Source of the DNA: Acidobacteriota bacterium
GTDB taxonomy: Bacteria; Acidobacteriota; Aminicenantia; Aminicenantales; Saccharicenantaceae
Assembly: GCA_003476685.1 (NCBI GenBank)
Contig: DMVN01000256.1
Coordinates: 1-31,185, forward strand
Direction of reading: 5' to 3'
DNA length: 31,185 nucleotides
Shown here: piece after piece, positions 23,632-31,185 of the stretch
Layout of the letters: each line of letters starts with the position of its first letter
How positions within the stretch are numbered: position 1 is the first letter of the stretch
Translations under genes and position numbers: made by a program
Notes under the pieces: model-generated
What the model was told of the DNA's origin: nothing
Seen by the model: the letters and a program-made list of their open reading frames with translations, nothing else
Database searches by the model: none

Positions 23632-24060
23632 TCACTGAAAATATTCTTTGTAGATTTTCTGAATGAATTCCTGTACCTGTTTTTCCAGCTGCCTTTTTTT
23701 ATCAGCCGGCAGGTTTTTCCGGTAGCGGTCGTAATCGGCAAAGGTGACCCCGAATTTCTGGTAGACCAGGTCCATCTGGCGGTGGGCTTCATCCAGGTCT
23801 TCTTTGTATTTATCGAAAATAAGAGCAGCTCGGGCCGTTATTTCCACGTAGGTTTCTTCCGTGATTTTTGGAGGCGGCGGAGGGGCCGGCTTCTGGTCTT
23901 CAATAATTTCTTCCTGGGGCCAGGCCTGATTATGGGAACCGGGTTCTTGCCCGGAGCAGGCGGCCTGGCTCAAAAAAGCAGAAAATATTATTACGAGAAG
24001 AATCCCCGCTGCCCTCAGCTCTCCCGAAAGGGCAGGTTCATAGAAATCACGACTCTTCAT
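23632..24060 (-). CDS. Small exported hypothetical protein with proline stretch and charged helical C-terminus
   Basis: The 142-residue frame has a hydrophobic segment (about 18-33: AGILLVIIFSAFLSQAA) ending at a cysteine (SQAACSG). The lipobox is imperfect (Q at -3), so either a lipoprotein or a cleaved secreted protein is possible. A proline run (APPPPPP) separates this from a strongly helical, charged C-terminal part (EITARAALIFDKYKEDLDEAHRQ onward) that could form a coiled coil. I recognise no family. The gene lies downstream of the second BNR-repeat gene on the same strand, 57 bases away, with a palindrome in between. Confidence 0.6.
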   Translation of the reverse strand: MKSRDFYEPALSGELRAAGILLVIIFSAFLSQAACSGQEPGSHNQAWPQEEIIEDQKPAPPPPPKITEETYVEITARAALIFDKYKEDLDEAHRQMDLVYQKFGVTFADYDRYRKNLPADKKRQLEKQVQEFIQKIYKEYFQ

Positions 24061-24083
24061 CCTATCGTCTGGGCCGGCTGCTA

Positions 24084-24097
24084 AGAAACCGGTTTCT
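24084..24097. repeat. Perfect 14-bp palindrome AGAAACCGGTTTCT
   Basis: It lies in the 57-base gap between the 797-residue BNR gene and the small exported protein, 24 bases ahead of the latter's start codon. It is a candidate operator or short hairpin; no T-run follows on the minus strand. Confidence 0.35.
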
Positions 24098-24117
24098 GCC
24101 TGATAATTTATAGATTT

Positions 24118-26511
24118 TTAATCCTCAAAATATCTTCTTCTTATTTTTTTCGGTTTTTCGTTGACCGGGTCAGCGTCCATTACCCACATCCCCCGGCCGT
24201 GAGTGGCAATGACGATCATATTATCTCTGGGGTGAATGATCAGGTCATGAACGTAAACAGAAGGCAGGTTGCTCCCCAGCACCTGCCAGGTCTGGCCACG
24301 GTCACGGGAGACATAGACTGCCAGGTCAGTCCCGACATACAGAATTTTTTGGTCCACCGGGTCTTCTCTGATAACGTTTACCGGGCCGAGCGGCAGGCCT
24401 TTAGAAATATCCACCCAGGTCCGGCCGAAATCTCTGGACATCCAGACATAGGGAGCAAAGTCATCGTCATACCGGCCGTGCTGGGTCAGGTAAACCGTAC
24501 CCATTTCATACTGGCTGGCCACGATTCTAGATACCCACTTCTGGTAGGGCAACCCGGTGGTTATTTCCTGCCAGCTCCGGCCGCCATCCCGGGTTACCGA
24601 AACCCGACCGCAGTCGGTGCCGACATAGATAAGCCCGTGTTTTAGGGGCGACTCGGAGATGGCGGTGATGGTGTGATAAGGGATATCGCCGCTTTCGGAC
24701 GGGGTAAAATAGGTCAGGTCCGGGCTTATCCTTTCCCAGGTATCTCCCCTGTCCAGGGAACGGAATAGATACTGCATCCCGTGATAGATGATGCTGGGGT
24801 TGTGCGGGGAAAGGATGAAATGGGCCAGCCACTGCCCGCGCAGCCTGGGTTCATCCGGGTAGACCCGGGGTACTATCAGCTTGCTGCGTTCGGGTCCGCT
24901 CCGGCTGAGGTCGGTTCTGGTCAGGTTGCCGTAAAAGCCGCAGGAATAAACCAGGTTAGGATTGGCTGGATCTATAGCGTGGTGGGAACCCTCGCCGCCG
25001 GGAGCCCTCTCAAACTCCACCGGCCGGATATTATTTCGACCCCGGCTGAGGTCCACTGCTGCCCGGAAGCTGCCATGGTCCTGCATCGAGCCGTAGACGT
25101 GAAAAGGGGTATCCAGGTCATAATTCAGGTTGAAAAACTGGCAAACTGGCAGGGTCAGCCTGGAATTTTTCCAGTTCTGGCCGCCATCGTAAGAAATCTC
25201 TATCCCGCCGTCGTTGACGTTGACCAGATAATTGGAGTTGTCCGGGTCAATCCACAGACCATGATGGTCAACGTGATACAGATTGGGGAGGCGGGTAAAG
25301 GTCTTGCCCCCGTCCCGGGAAACGCTCATAGGGACCCCCATGATGTAAACCCGGTCCGGGTTGCTGGGGTCCACCCTGACCTGGCCGAAAACCCAGCCGT
25401 AGGTCCCGGAGTGGTTTTCCAGGTATCTTTTCATTTCTTCGCTCTGCGGGGCAGTGAGCTTCCAGGTTTCGCCGCCATCGTCGGAGCGATAAACAGTGGC
25501 CCCTTTAATTATCCCGGTATTGGGCAATCCGTAAGCATCGTTTTTCTCTTCTTCGCTTGGCTGCCTGGCAATTTCATAATTATCTACCAGGGCATACAGG
25601 ATTTTCGGATTCTTCTGGCAGAGGTCAAGGCCTATCCGTCCCCGGAACCTGGCCTCGGGCAATCCCCGGTTGATCTGCTTCCAGTTCTGGCCGCCGTCGG
25701 TGGACTTCCAGATACCGCTGCCCGTATAGTGAGGTTCATTTCTGGGGTCATTCCATTTTTTTCTGATTCTCTGCCAGGTAACAGCATAGACCGTTTCCGG
25801 GTTAGTCGGGTCCAGGGCCAGGTCAATGGCCCCGGTCTGGTCGTTGACATAGAGGACCCTGGTCCAGGTAGCGCCACCGTCAGTAGTTTTATAAACTCCC
25901 CTCTCCTCGTTAAAGGTCCATTCATGACCGGAAGCGGCCACGTAAACCACCTCCGGATTTTCCGGATGGATAACTATCCTGGCAATAGTGTTGGTATCGG
26001 TTAAACCCAGGTGCTTCCAGGTCTTCCCGCCATCCACCGATTTATAAACTCCGCAACCGGGGTGGGAGCTGCGAAAAATATTGGCTTCTCCCGTGCCCAC
26101 CCAGATAATCTTCGGGTCCGAAGGAGCCAGGGCAATATCCCCGATGGAGGTGGAAAGCTCGCGCTCAAAAATTGGCTCCCAGGTGGTGCCTTCGTTCTCC
26201 GTCTTCCAGACACCCCCGGAAGCAGTCCCCACATAAATGGTATAACTTTTTCCCCGGGGGGTGACCACGGCCAGGTCGGTGCAGCGGCCGCTGACGTTGA
26301 CCGGGCCGAGAAACTGCCATGGCAGGCTGGCCAGGGGCGAACTGGCCTGAAGCTGCCGGTGCTGCTCAAAACCCTTCAGCCGGATTTCGGCGGGGGTATT
26401 CTGAATCCGGACAGGTTTTTTCTGACCCTGGGTTTGACCACTGAAGACCAGCAGCCCGAGCCCCAGAACCAGGCTGAAACTCAGAAAGATAAGGCGGGTT
26501 TTATTTTGCAT
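24118..26511 (-). CDS. Secreted VPS10/sortilin-like BNR (Asp-box) repeat protein, compact paralogue
   Basis: The protein has 797 residues from ATG 26511, with GGAG ahead. A signal peptide (1-29) is followed by a propeller with Asp boxes: KTENEGTTW, KSVDGGKTW, KTTDGGATW, KSTDGGQNW, RSDDGGETW, SRDGGKTF, SYDGGQNW, RSLDRGDTW, TRDGGRSW, SRDFGRTW and SRDRGQTW. It ends shortly after ATHGRGMWVMD with a basic tail (KPKKIRRR). It shares its order of motifs with the 1171-residue protein at 17185-20700, but has only about 35 residues where that one has a 250-residue helical block, and it lacks the C-terminal beta domain. It is often labelled glycosyl hydrolase, but there is no visible catalytic signature; an extracytoplasmic binding function is likely. 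Confidence 0.82.
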   Translation of the reverse strand: MQNKTRLIFLSFSLVLGLGLLVFSGQTQGQKKPVRIQNTPAEIRLKGFEQHRQLQASSPLASLPWQFLGPVNVSGRCTDLAVVTPRGKSYTIYVGTASGGVWKTENEGTTWEPIFERELSTSIGDIALAPSDPKIIWVGTGEANIFRSSHPGCGVYKSVDGGKTWKHLGLTDTNTIARIVIHPENPEVVYVAASGHEWTFNEERGVYKTTDGGATWTRVLYVNDQTGAIDLALDPTNPETVYAVTWQRIRKKWNDPRNEPHYTGSGIWKSTDGGQNWKQINRGLPEARFRGRIGLDLCQKNPKILYALVDNYEIARQPSEEEKNDAYGLPNTGIIKGATVYRSDDGGETWKLTAPQSEEMKRYLENHSGTYGWVFGQVRVDPSNPDRVYIMGVPMSVSRDGGKTFTRLPNLYHVDHHGLWIDPDNSNYLVNVNDGGIEISYDGGQNWKNSRLTLPVCQFFNLNYDLDTPFHVYGSMQDHGSFRAAVDLSRGRNNIRPVEFERAPGGEGSHHAIDPANPNLVYSCGFYGNLTRTDLSRSGPERSKLIVPRVYPDEPRLRGQWLAHFILSPHNPSIIYHGMQYLFRSLDRGDTWERISPDLTYFTPSESGDIPYHTITAISESPLKHGLIYVGTDCGRVSVTRDGGRSWQEITTGLPYQKWVSRIVASQYEMGTVYLTQHGRYDDDFAPYVWMSRDFGRTWVDISKGLPLGPVNVIREDPVDQKILYVGTDLAVYVSRDRGQTWQVLGSNLPSVYVHDLIIHPRDNMIVIATHGRGMWVMDADPVNEKPKKIRRRYFED

Positions 26512-26590
26512 CTTTAACTCCAGATAAATTTACAGACAGGCTTCATTTACCAGATTGGCCGTTCTGATTCAAGAAAAATGTTAGCCCTGG

Positions 26591-26851
26591 CTATTTTTCT
26601 CGTTCTTCTCTCTCCACCACAATGGTCAGGTTGGAGGCCAGAGCGGCCACGGCTCCGATGGCCGCCCAGACCGGGGCAATCAGGGTGCCGACAATGCCCA
26701 CGGTCAGAGGGATTTCCATGAAGGTCTTGCCATCTTCAGTCTTGAAGATGATTCGCCGGGCGTTACCTTCCCGGATTATTTCCTTAATCTTCTCCAGAAT
26801 TTCCGAGCCGCTGACCTTGAATTCTTCAAACCTCTTTTTCTTGTCTTCCAT
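26591..26851 (-). CDS. DUF4342 small protein
   Basis: An 86-residue protein with the DUF4342 pattern: EEFKVSGSEILEKIKEIIREGNARRIIFKTEDGKTFMEIPLT split over residues 9-50, then a hydrophobic alanine- and glycine-rich segment (about 51-75: VGIVGTLIAPVWAAIGAVAALA) that could enter the membrane. The function of the family is unknown; some members are fused to ubiquitin-binding-like helices. AAGGAG sits six bases before the ATG at 26851. It follows the NTF2-like gene by 13 bases, so they form an operon. Confidence 0.88.
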   Translation of the reverse strand: MEDKKKRFEEFKVSGSEILEKIKEIIREGNARRIIFKTEDGKTFMEIPLTVGIVGTLIAPVWAAIGAVAALASNLTIVVEREEREK

Positions 26852-26864
26852 TGTTTACTCCTTC

Positions 26865-27419
26865 TTAAGATTTATCCTGAAACATTTTTTTCAGAATGAC
26901 CTGCGACCCGGGCAGCAGTGACCCTGAATCAACCTCCCGCCAGGCAGCATAGACAATTTTCCAGTTACCGCCTTCTTTTTCCAGCCTGAAATCAAAGCGG
27001 TAATAAACTCCGGCCAGGCCGACGATTTTTCTCAGGGCTTCCAGCGGCCCGGAAGAAAGTAAAACGTCGGCCCCGGCTTCAGCCTGGTTCTCATTAATAT
27101 CTACGTAAATATCCAGCAGATGGATCGCTATTCCCTGGTAATGTTGAAAATAATAGTCGAGCAGGAGGCCGGTCTGGGCCACATCCCGTCCCTCAAAATC
27201 CAGGTAGTCGGGCCCGAGATGGGCCAGAATCCTGTCCCGGTCTTTTTTCTCAGCCAGACTTACCATCCTGGCCAGCAGGTCTTTGATTAGTTGGCCTTCG
27301 TCAACCGACCGGCAGGAATCAACAGCAGCCATGAGACCAAGGCTTAAAATGGCTACCAGCGACAGGCCGGTTAACTGACCGATTTTTCCCAACCAAGATT
27401 TTTTTCTCTGTCTTTCCAT
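26865..27419 (-). CDS. Exported NTF2/SnoaL-like hypothetical protein
   Basis: A 184-residue protein with a basic start (ERQRKKSW), a hydrophobic signal (about 16-33) and a cysteine at the end of it (VDSC; not a good lipobox). The remaining 150 residues have the alpha-then-curved-sheet pattern of NTF2-like folds: helices LIKDLLARMVSLAEKKDRDRILAHL, then strands ending with VYYRFDFRLEKEGGNWKIVYAAWREV, where G-x-W-K-I is typical of SnoaL-like proteins. No catalytic residue is evident. No clear ribosome site precedes the ATG at 27419. It heads a short operon with DUF4342. Confidence 0.6.
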   Translation of the reverse strand: MERQRKKSWLGKIGQLTGLSLVAILSLGLMAAVDSCRSVDEGQLIKDLLARMVSLAEKKDRDRILAHLGPDYLDFEGRDVAQTGLLLDYYFQHYQGIAIHLLDIYVDINENQAEAGADVLLSSGPLEALRKIVGLAGVYYRFDFRLEKEGGNWKIVYAAWREVDSGSLLPGSQVILKKMFQDKS

Positions 27420-27515
27420 TTTATATTTTCAACCAGGAAAGATTTTTTGCTGGACGTAATCCGGTCCTCAGGCTAACTGGCTGTCGGTAACCGGTTGCCT
27501 CACCGGTAAAGACTC

Positions 27516-29360
27516 TCAACCGGCCGACACCCCCCCTCCTCCACCGCCCCCGCCACCGCCGCCGCTGAAGCCGCCACCTCCGCCCGAAGAATAGTGAGCG
27601 GCCTGGCTGCTGGCCTGGCTCAAAGAAGCGGCCGCTCTTTCTATGGAAGAAATGGTGGCGGTCATAGCCTCCACCCTGTGGCTCAAGCCTGAGAGAGCAT
27701 AGCTGCCGCCGATCCAGGCGGCCGATGCGGCTCGTTCATCGCCCAGTATTCTGGGTAGAACTTTTACCAGCTTCCGGGCCTGGCCGAAAAGGATGGCAAA
27801 CACCAGGTACTTGTCCCAGAGTTTATAAGCCTCGGCTGGAATCTCCTGGAACTCAGAAAAATCATCCAGAAACCGGTCCAAGGCTTTCCAAAGTTCGTTC
27901 TCCCTGGCCCAGTCCTTTCGTCTTCTTTTAAGTTTTGGTGACAGGATTAAAGTCAGGATGAACAGCACTGGCGAGAAGGTCAGGCTGGCAATAATGATAC
28001 TGACAATTAGAAATATCTGGCTCAGCCGGCGGCTTTCAGGCTCGATGAAGCCCAGGCTCCGGCCTTCCTGGTAAATTTTTTTCTGCCAGTTGCGGAACCA
28101 GAGCTGGTAGTCTGCTGGATGTTTTTTAAGGTAATGGAGGAGCTGGTCAAGGCTTACCCGACTATCTGGTTCGGCGGTCATCCCGGCCTGGTTGAAGACA
28201 AAATCCAGCACCTCTTTTTCCCAGTCACGGAGCTGCCTCTCCTGCCGGTAATCCTTCTTGAGTTGAAAAACTGTCAGGGTCTTAAGCTTTGAGCCAAAGA
28301 GAGTCTTTTTTTCTTCCTGCTCGTCTTCAATGACCAGATAACCCCTGGTGGCCAGGTCAAAAATGGTAGCGGTAAAGGCTACCGGGAGCGGGCGTTCTCC
28401 TTCCCTTCGCAGAACCTGGACCAGAGCCGGGGGCAGGTCGGAAGGTATCTCCCGGAAATATTCAGGGATATCAGGAAAACGATAATCCTGGCCAATTTTC
28501 TTCCAGAAATATAAATAAAGTCCCAGCCACAGCAGCGGGCCAATTATCTGCCAGACAACCCAGGCCAGTCCCGCTTTCTTTAATAACTCAATTCTTCTGG
28601 CTTCACTCTCCCGGGCCCGCCTGACCCTGTCTATGGTCTCCTGTACGAACCGGGCTTCTTCTTCTTTTATTTTATCCCTGTTGAGACCCTCGGCTGGAAC
28701 TCCGGCCACCATTCCGGCCGGCCAGACCAGGCGGATTTCCAGATACTGATGAGCAGCAATATCGTTGGCCACGAAGCGCACCGTCTGCCCATCTATTATC
28801 TCAGACCGGCCGGAAAGAGGTCCGTGACCGTAAACCAGCAGCTGTTCTCGGTCGGCCACGGGTTGCGGCAGGTGGACTGTGACCTCAGCCCGGGCTGTCG
28901 GGCGGTCAACTTCAGCACCTATTATCTGCCAGTATAACTCGGAAATTTCTGGATAATTCATAATCCCGTTCAAGACCCGGTAGGAGATATGGAAGGTTTT
29001 CCTTTCATTCCTGGCTGAGAAATTCCATCTGGCCCGGAACTGACCCCGCTCGACTGAAGTTGCCAGCGGCAGCTCCTGACCGCTTTCATCTCTGACCTGG
29101 AAATCAACCAGGCTGACTTCCTGTTCCAGGTTCTTCCTGGCCCGGAGCGGCAGCCACAGTGAAGCCCAGGAAAACTGACCTTGAAATTCAAAAGTCAGGT
29201 ACTCATTAACCAGGAAAGAACCGTCAGGTTGAATATAAATATCGGCCCTCAGTTCGGGAAAGTAAAAATTCTTATTGTCAGCCAGGAGGTCAGAGACAGC
29301 GGGAGCTAATATAATCCAGATTATGGAAGTCACAATCAAAAAACGCGCGGTTGGCTTCAT
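27516..29360 (-). CDS. DUF2207 membrane protein with glycine-rich C-terminal tail
   Basis: The protein has 614 residues from ATG 29360, which follows GGAGAG and opens a signal peptide (MKPTARFLIVTSIIWIILAP). An upstream in-frame start at 29510 would hide this signal and lacks support. The extracytoplasmic N-terminal domain is DUF2207-like (RADIYIQPDGSFLVNEYLTFEF, then IGAEVDRP). A transmembrane segment (about 255-277), a cytoplasmic domain with the family's RREGERPLPVAFTATIFDLATRGYL, a second hydrophobic pair (about 448-475) and a serine-rich stretch follow. The tail is almost pure glycine (SSGGGGGFSGGGGGGGGGG). DUF2207 proteins are widespread, with unknown function, and commonly end this way. 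The PilZ gene lies 88 bases upstream on the same strand. Confidence 0.87.
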   Translation of the reverse strand: MKPTARFLIVTSIIWIILAPAVSDLLADNKNFYFPELRADIYIQPDGSFLVNEYLTFEFQGQFSWASLWLPLRARKNLEQEVSLVDFQVRDESGQELPLATSVERGQFRARWNFSARNERKTFHISYRVLNGIMNYPEISELYWQIIGAEVDRPTARAEVTVHLPQPVADREQLLVYGHGPLSGRSEIIDGQTVRFVANDIAAHQYLEIRLVWPAGMVAGVPAEGLNRDKIKEEEARFVQETIDRVRRARESEARRIELLKKAGLAWVVWQIIGPLLWLGLYLYFWKKIGQDYRFPDIPEYFREIPSDLPPALVQVLRREGERPLPVAFTATIFDLATRGYLVIEDEQEEKKTLFGSKLKTLTVFQLKKDYRQERQLRDWEKEVLDFVFNQAGMTAEPDSRVSLDQLLHYLKKHPADYQLWFRNWQKKIYQEGRSLGFIEPESRRLSQIFLIVSIIIASLTFSPVLFILTLILSPKLKRRRKDWARENELWKALDRFLDDFSEFQEIPAEAYKLWDKYLVFAILFGQARKLVKVLPRILGDERAASAAWIGGSYALSGLSHRVEAMTATISSIERAAASLSQASSQAAHYSSGGGGGFSGGGGGGGGGGGVSAG

Positions 29361-29448
29361 TTCTTTTTCTCTCCAGGTGAACCAGGATGGGCTGCGGCTG
29401 CCCTGCCAGCCCGCGGCCACCAGACCCCCGGCTTGATTTTTTCTGGAC

Positions 29449-29844
29449 TCAGCGCGAGAGAACTTTGCGGTAAACGTGCTCCAGCAGATGCACCCGGCTC
29501 TGAGGGTCAAGCTCTACGAATTCCAGCCCCATCTCAAACACCTCATCCTCAAACAGGCTCTTGACCCAGCGCACCTCAGCTATTCCGCTAATCAGCTTTT
29601 TGGACTCGGTCAGGGCAATTTCCAGCTTTACCCTGGTTTTGACCGGCAGAGGCGAATCAGTCATCAGGCGCAACCCGCCCACCGAGATATCGCGGGAAAA
29701 AGAATAGAAGGATTCCTCCTGCTGTTCGTTTTCCGGGATGACATGAATTATGACCTTGTTCTCTTCGTCGAGTCGTTTTTCCCTTCTTTTTTCCATTGCC
29801 GTCAGAATTGCCTGCCTCCTTTGCCTTTTTGATTTTATTAACAC
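29449..29844 (-). CDS. PilZ domain protein (cyclic-di-GMP binding)
   Basis: The longest frame gives 131 residues from GTG 29844; the ATG at 29796 gives 115. The PilZ c-di-GMP motif is present in both halves: an arginine-rich RREKR near the start and DISVGG (D/N-x-S-x-x-G) about 30 residues later. The C-terminal strands RVKLEIAL, KLISGIAEVRWV and FEMGLEFVEL complete the barrel. The best ribosome site (AGGAGG, 29820-29815) lies 18 bases from the ATG but at optimal distance from in-frame ATT (29808) or CTG (29805), so the true start is uncertain. No other c-di-GMP gene is in the window. It is divergent from the MFS transporter. Confidence 0.85.
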   Translation of the reverse strand: MLIKSKRQRRQAILTAMEKRREKRLDEENKVIIHVIPENEQQEESFYSFSRDISVGGLRLMTDSPLPVKTRVKLEIALTESKKLISGIAEVRWVKSLFEDEVFEMGLEFVELDPQSRVHLLEHVYRKVLSR

Positions 29845-29905
29845 AGACCGGGGAAAATATCAAGAAGAATTTTCAGCCGTCCCCGCCTTCTGTCCAGTAA
29901 AAAAT

Positions 29906-29934
29906 TTGACAAAAAAAGCGGAAAAAAATATCCT
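29906..29934 (+). promoter_or_regulatory. Sigma70-type promoter for the MFS transporter
   Basis: TTGACA (29906-29911), a 17-base A-rich spacer and TATCCT (29929-29934). Predicted initiation is near 29941, giving a leader of about 40 bases that carries the AAAGGAG ribosome site (29968-29974). Confidence 0.55.
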
Positions 29935-29981
29935 GCTTTCGAAGTTGAAGAATATTCAAATTGACTGAAAGGAGTAACCTG

Positions 29982-31185
29982 ATGAACGTCAAGTTCCGCT
30001 TGAGTGTCATGATGTTTCTTCAGTATGCCATCTGGGGCTCCTGGGCCCCGGTCCTGTCGGCCTACCTTCAGAACAACCTGGGCTTCAGCGGTAGCCAGCT
30101 GGGAATTATTTTCAGCTTGCTTCCCCTGGCCACCATCATTTCTCCTTTCCTGGGCGGCCAGCTGGCTGACCGCTATTTCCCAAGCGAGAAAGTCATTGCC
30201 GTGCTGCAGCTGGTCGGCGGGGTCTTGCTGATTCTTATCGCCAATATAACTGATTTCCAGCCGATGCTGTGGTTGATGCTGATTTATTGTCTGGTCTATG
30301 CCCCTACCCTGGCCCTGACCAACTCCATTGCTTTCGTTAATCTCCAGAACTCAGAGAAAGAATTCGGAGCCATCAGGGTCTGGGGAACCATCGGCTGGAT
30401 AGCCGCGGGCTGGGCTCTGGCTGGCTGGCGCTGGCTGGTTAAATCCCCCGAGGGCATTGCCCTTAAGGGAGATACTCTGATTCTGGCTGGAATTTTCTCC
30501 ATCCTCATGGGTCTTTACTCTTTCAGTCTGCCCCACACTCCCCCGAAAAAAGATGCGGCCAAACCCTGGGCTTTTCTTGAAGCCCTGAAAATGCTCAAGG
30601 ATAAGAATTTCCTGATTTTTGCCATCATCTCCTTCGTGGTGGCGACCGAATTACAATTCTATTATGTTCTGACCTCTCCTTTCCTGACCCAGAAAGTGGG
30701 AGTGAACCAGCAATCGGTTTCCTTCGTCATGACCATAGCTCAGGTGGCCGAAATTTTTGTCATGGCCTTCATGCTGAGCTGGGCCCTGCGTCGCTTCGGC
30801 ATGCGACTGACCCTGACCCTGGGCATCCTGGCCTGGCCCATTCGCTACATCATTTTTGTCATCGGACAGCCTTCCTGGCTGGTAATCGCCTCTCTGGCCC
30901 TGCATGGTTTCTGCTATGTCTTTTTCTTCACCGCCGCTTACATCTACGTGGACAGCATCGCTCCCAAAGACATCCGCCACTCGGCTCAGAGTCTGATTGC
31001 CACTATCATCCTGGGCTTCGGCAATTTTGTCGGCAGCTTGTTCTGTGGCTGGATCCAGGATATTTTTACCAGAGACGGCGTGGTTAACTGGCGGGGCACG
31101 TTCCTGGTGCCGACCGTTCTGACCCTGCTCTGCCTGGTAATCTTCCTGGCCTTTTTCCGGGAAAAGCGGGCTGGAATCTCAGGCG
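29982..31185 (+). CDS. MFS transporter, nucleoside:H+ symporter (NupG/XapB)-like, partial (3' end outside window)
   Basis: I translated from ATG 29982, which follows AAAGGAG by seven bases; the frame is open to the right edge (401 codons), close to full length for the family (about 400-420). Around twelve hydrophobic segments are present. Family features are the N-terminal FLQYAIWGSWAPVLSAYL, GGQLADRYFPSEKV (the MFS loop 2-3 motif), and GAIRVWGTIGWIAAGW, the R-x-W-G-T-x-G-W signature of nucleoside:H+ symporters. The C-terminal half has HGFCYVFFFTAAYIYVD and PKDIRHSAQSL. It should import nucleosides, or possibly sugars, with protons; related MFS proteins beside sugar-hydrolase genes are often poorly characterised. 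Confidence 0.88.
   Translation, partial: MNVKFRLSVMMFLQYAIWGSWAPVLSAYLQNNLGFSGSQLGIIFSLLPLATIISPFLGGQLADRYFPSEKVIAVLQLVGGVLLILIANITDFQPMLWLMLIYCLVYAPTLALTNSIAFVNLQNSEKEFGAIRVWGTIGWIAAGWALAGWRWLVKSPEGIALKGDTLILAGIFSILMGLYSFSLPHTPPKKDAAKPWAFLEALKMLKDKNFLIFAIISFVVATELQFYYVLTSPFLTQKVGVNQQSVSFVMTIAQVAEIFVMAFMLSWALRRFGMRLTLTLGILAWPIRYIIFVIGQPSWLVIASLALHGFCYVFFFTAAYIYVDSIAPKDIRHSAQSLIATIILGFGNFVGSLFCGWIQDIFTRDGVVNWRGTFLVPTVLTLLCLVIFLAFFREKRAGISG

Noticed and set aside
23526-23792. Minus-strand 88-codon frame extending past the small exported protein into the spacer
   Set aside because: The N-terminal part overlaps the 142-residue gene in another frame and the rest has no ribosome site or protein-like features.
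24781-26004. Plus-strand open frame (407 codons) over the second BNR gene
   Set aside because: Same reason: antisense shadow created by codon bias in a repeat-rich gene; the minus strand carries the Asp-box protein.
27490-27507. ACCGGT...ACCGGT inverted repeat after the DUF2207 gene as a terminator
   Set aside because: The stem is only 6 bp and no T-run follows on the minus strand; too weak to call.
1-31185. Frequent CCAGG/CCTGG and GGCCAG words over the whole window, resembling an uptake or Chi-like word
   Set aside because: They are equally common inside coding frames and fit favoured codons (CTG GCC, CAG GCC, GCC AGG); without a k-mer count against a codon-shuffled control I cannot claim an excess.
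1-31185. tRNA, rRNA, CRISPR arrays, insertion sequences, attachment sites
   Set aside because: I looked for cloverleaf-like blocks, regularly spaced repeats and transposase or integrase motifs on both strands and found none.

Overview
The window looks like a chromosomal segment of a Gram-negative, probably anaerobic, heterotrophic bacterium. The Gram-negative assignment rests on an outer-membrane beta-barrel protein, many Sec signal peptides and two twin-arginine-like signal peptides. Paralogous VPS10/BNR-repeat secreted proteins, GH127, GH20 and GH88/105 enzymes, a polyferredoxin/rhodanese cassette and good AGGAGG-type ribosome sites together recall Candidatus Aminicenantes (OP8) or a related Acidobacteriota-like lineage. 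That placement is inference from gene content, not a phylogenetic result. There are no RNA genes, CRISPR arrays, insertion sequences or phage genes. Most genes lie on the minus strand in short operons.

Left part (1-8600). A sugar-isomerase-like protein with a twin-arginine-type leader runs off the left edge (minus) and is divergent from a BamA/D15-type barrel protein (plus). A minus-strand unit follows, read from high to low coordinates: a GH127 beta-L-arabinofuranosidase-like enzyme, a membrane-anchored double rhodanese, a 46-residue protein ending in a CxxC tail, and a NapH-like membrane polyferredoxin. The last three form a compact candidate sulfur/redox relay. A GNAT acetyltransferase is next, preceded by what looks like the collapsed remnant of a secreted S9-type peptidase gene.

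Middle part (8690-15000). A plus-strand pair encodes a multi-cofactor flavoprotein (2Fe-2S, FAD, NAD, 2x4Fe-4S, BFD-type 2Fe-2S) and its overlapping DAO-type partner, an amino-acid or opine dehydrogenase of the HcnABC/SoxAB/dye-linked proline dehydrogenase type. A perfect 10-bp inverted repeat sits just upstream of its probable promoter. A minus-strand FecBCD/BtuFCD-type ABC importer (binding protein, permease, ATPase) converges on it.

Right part (14978-31185). Minus-strand genes encode a GH20 hexosaminidase, a 1171-residue BNR/VPS10-like protein carrying a large helical insertion, an AlkD-like DNA glycosylase and a DUF2892 membrane protein. A plus-strand arsC-like gene has both an in-frame stop and no P-loop cysteine. 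Then come a GH88/105 hydrolase with a twin-arginine-type leader, a small secreted hypothetical, a second shorter BNR/VPS10-like protein, DUF4342, an NTF2-like secreted protein, a DUF2207 membrane protein with a glycine-rich tail and a PilZ protein. A plus-strand nucleoside:H+ symporter-like MFS transporter runs off the right edge.

Together the genes suggest scavenging of glycans, glycoproteins and amino acids, coupled to electron-transfer flavoproteins and envelope redox proteins. Two degraded genes (the S9 remnant and arsC) show ongoing gene loss.
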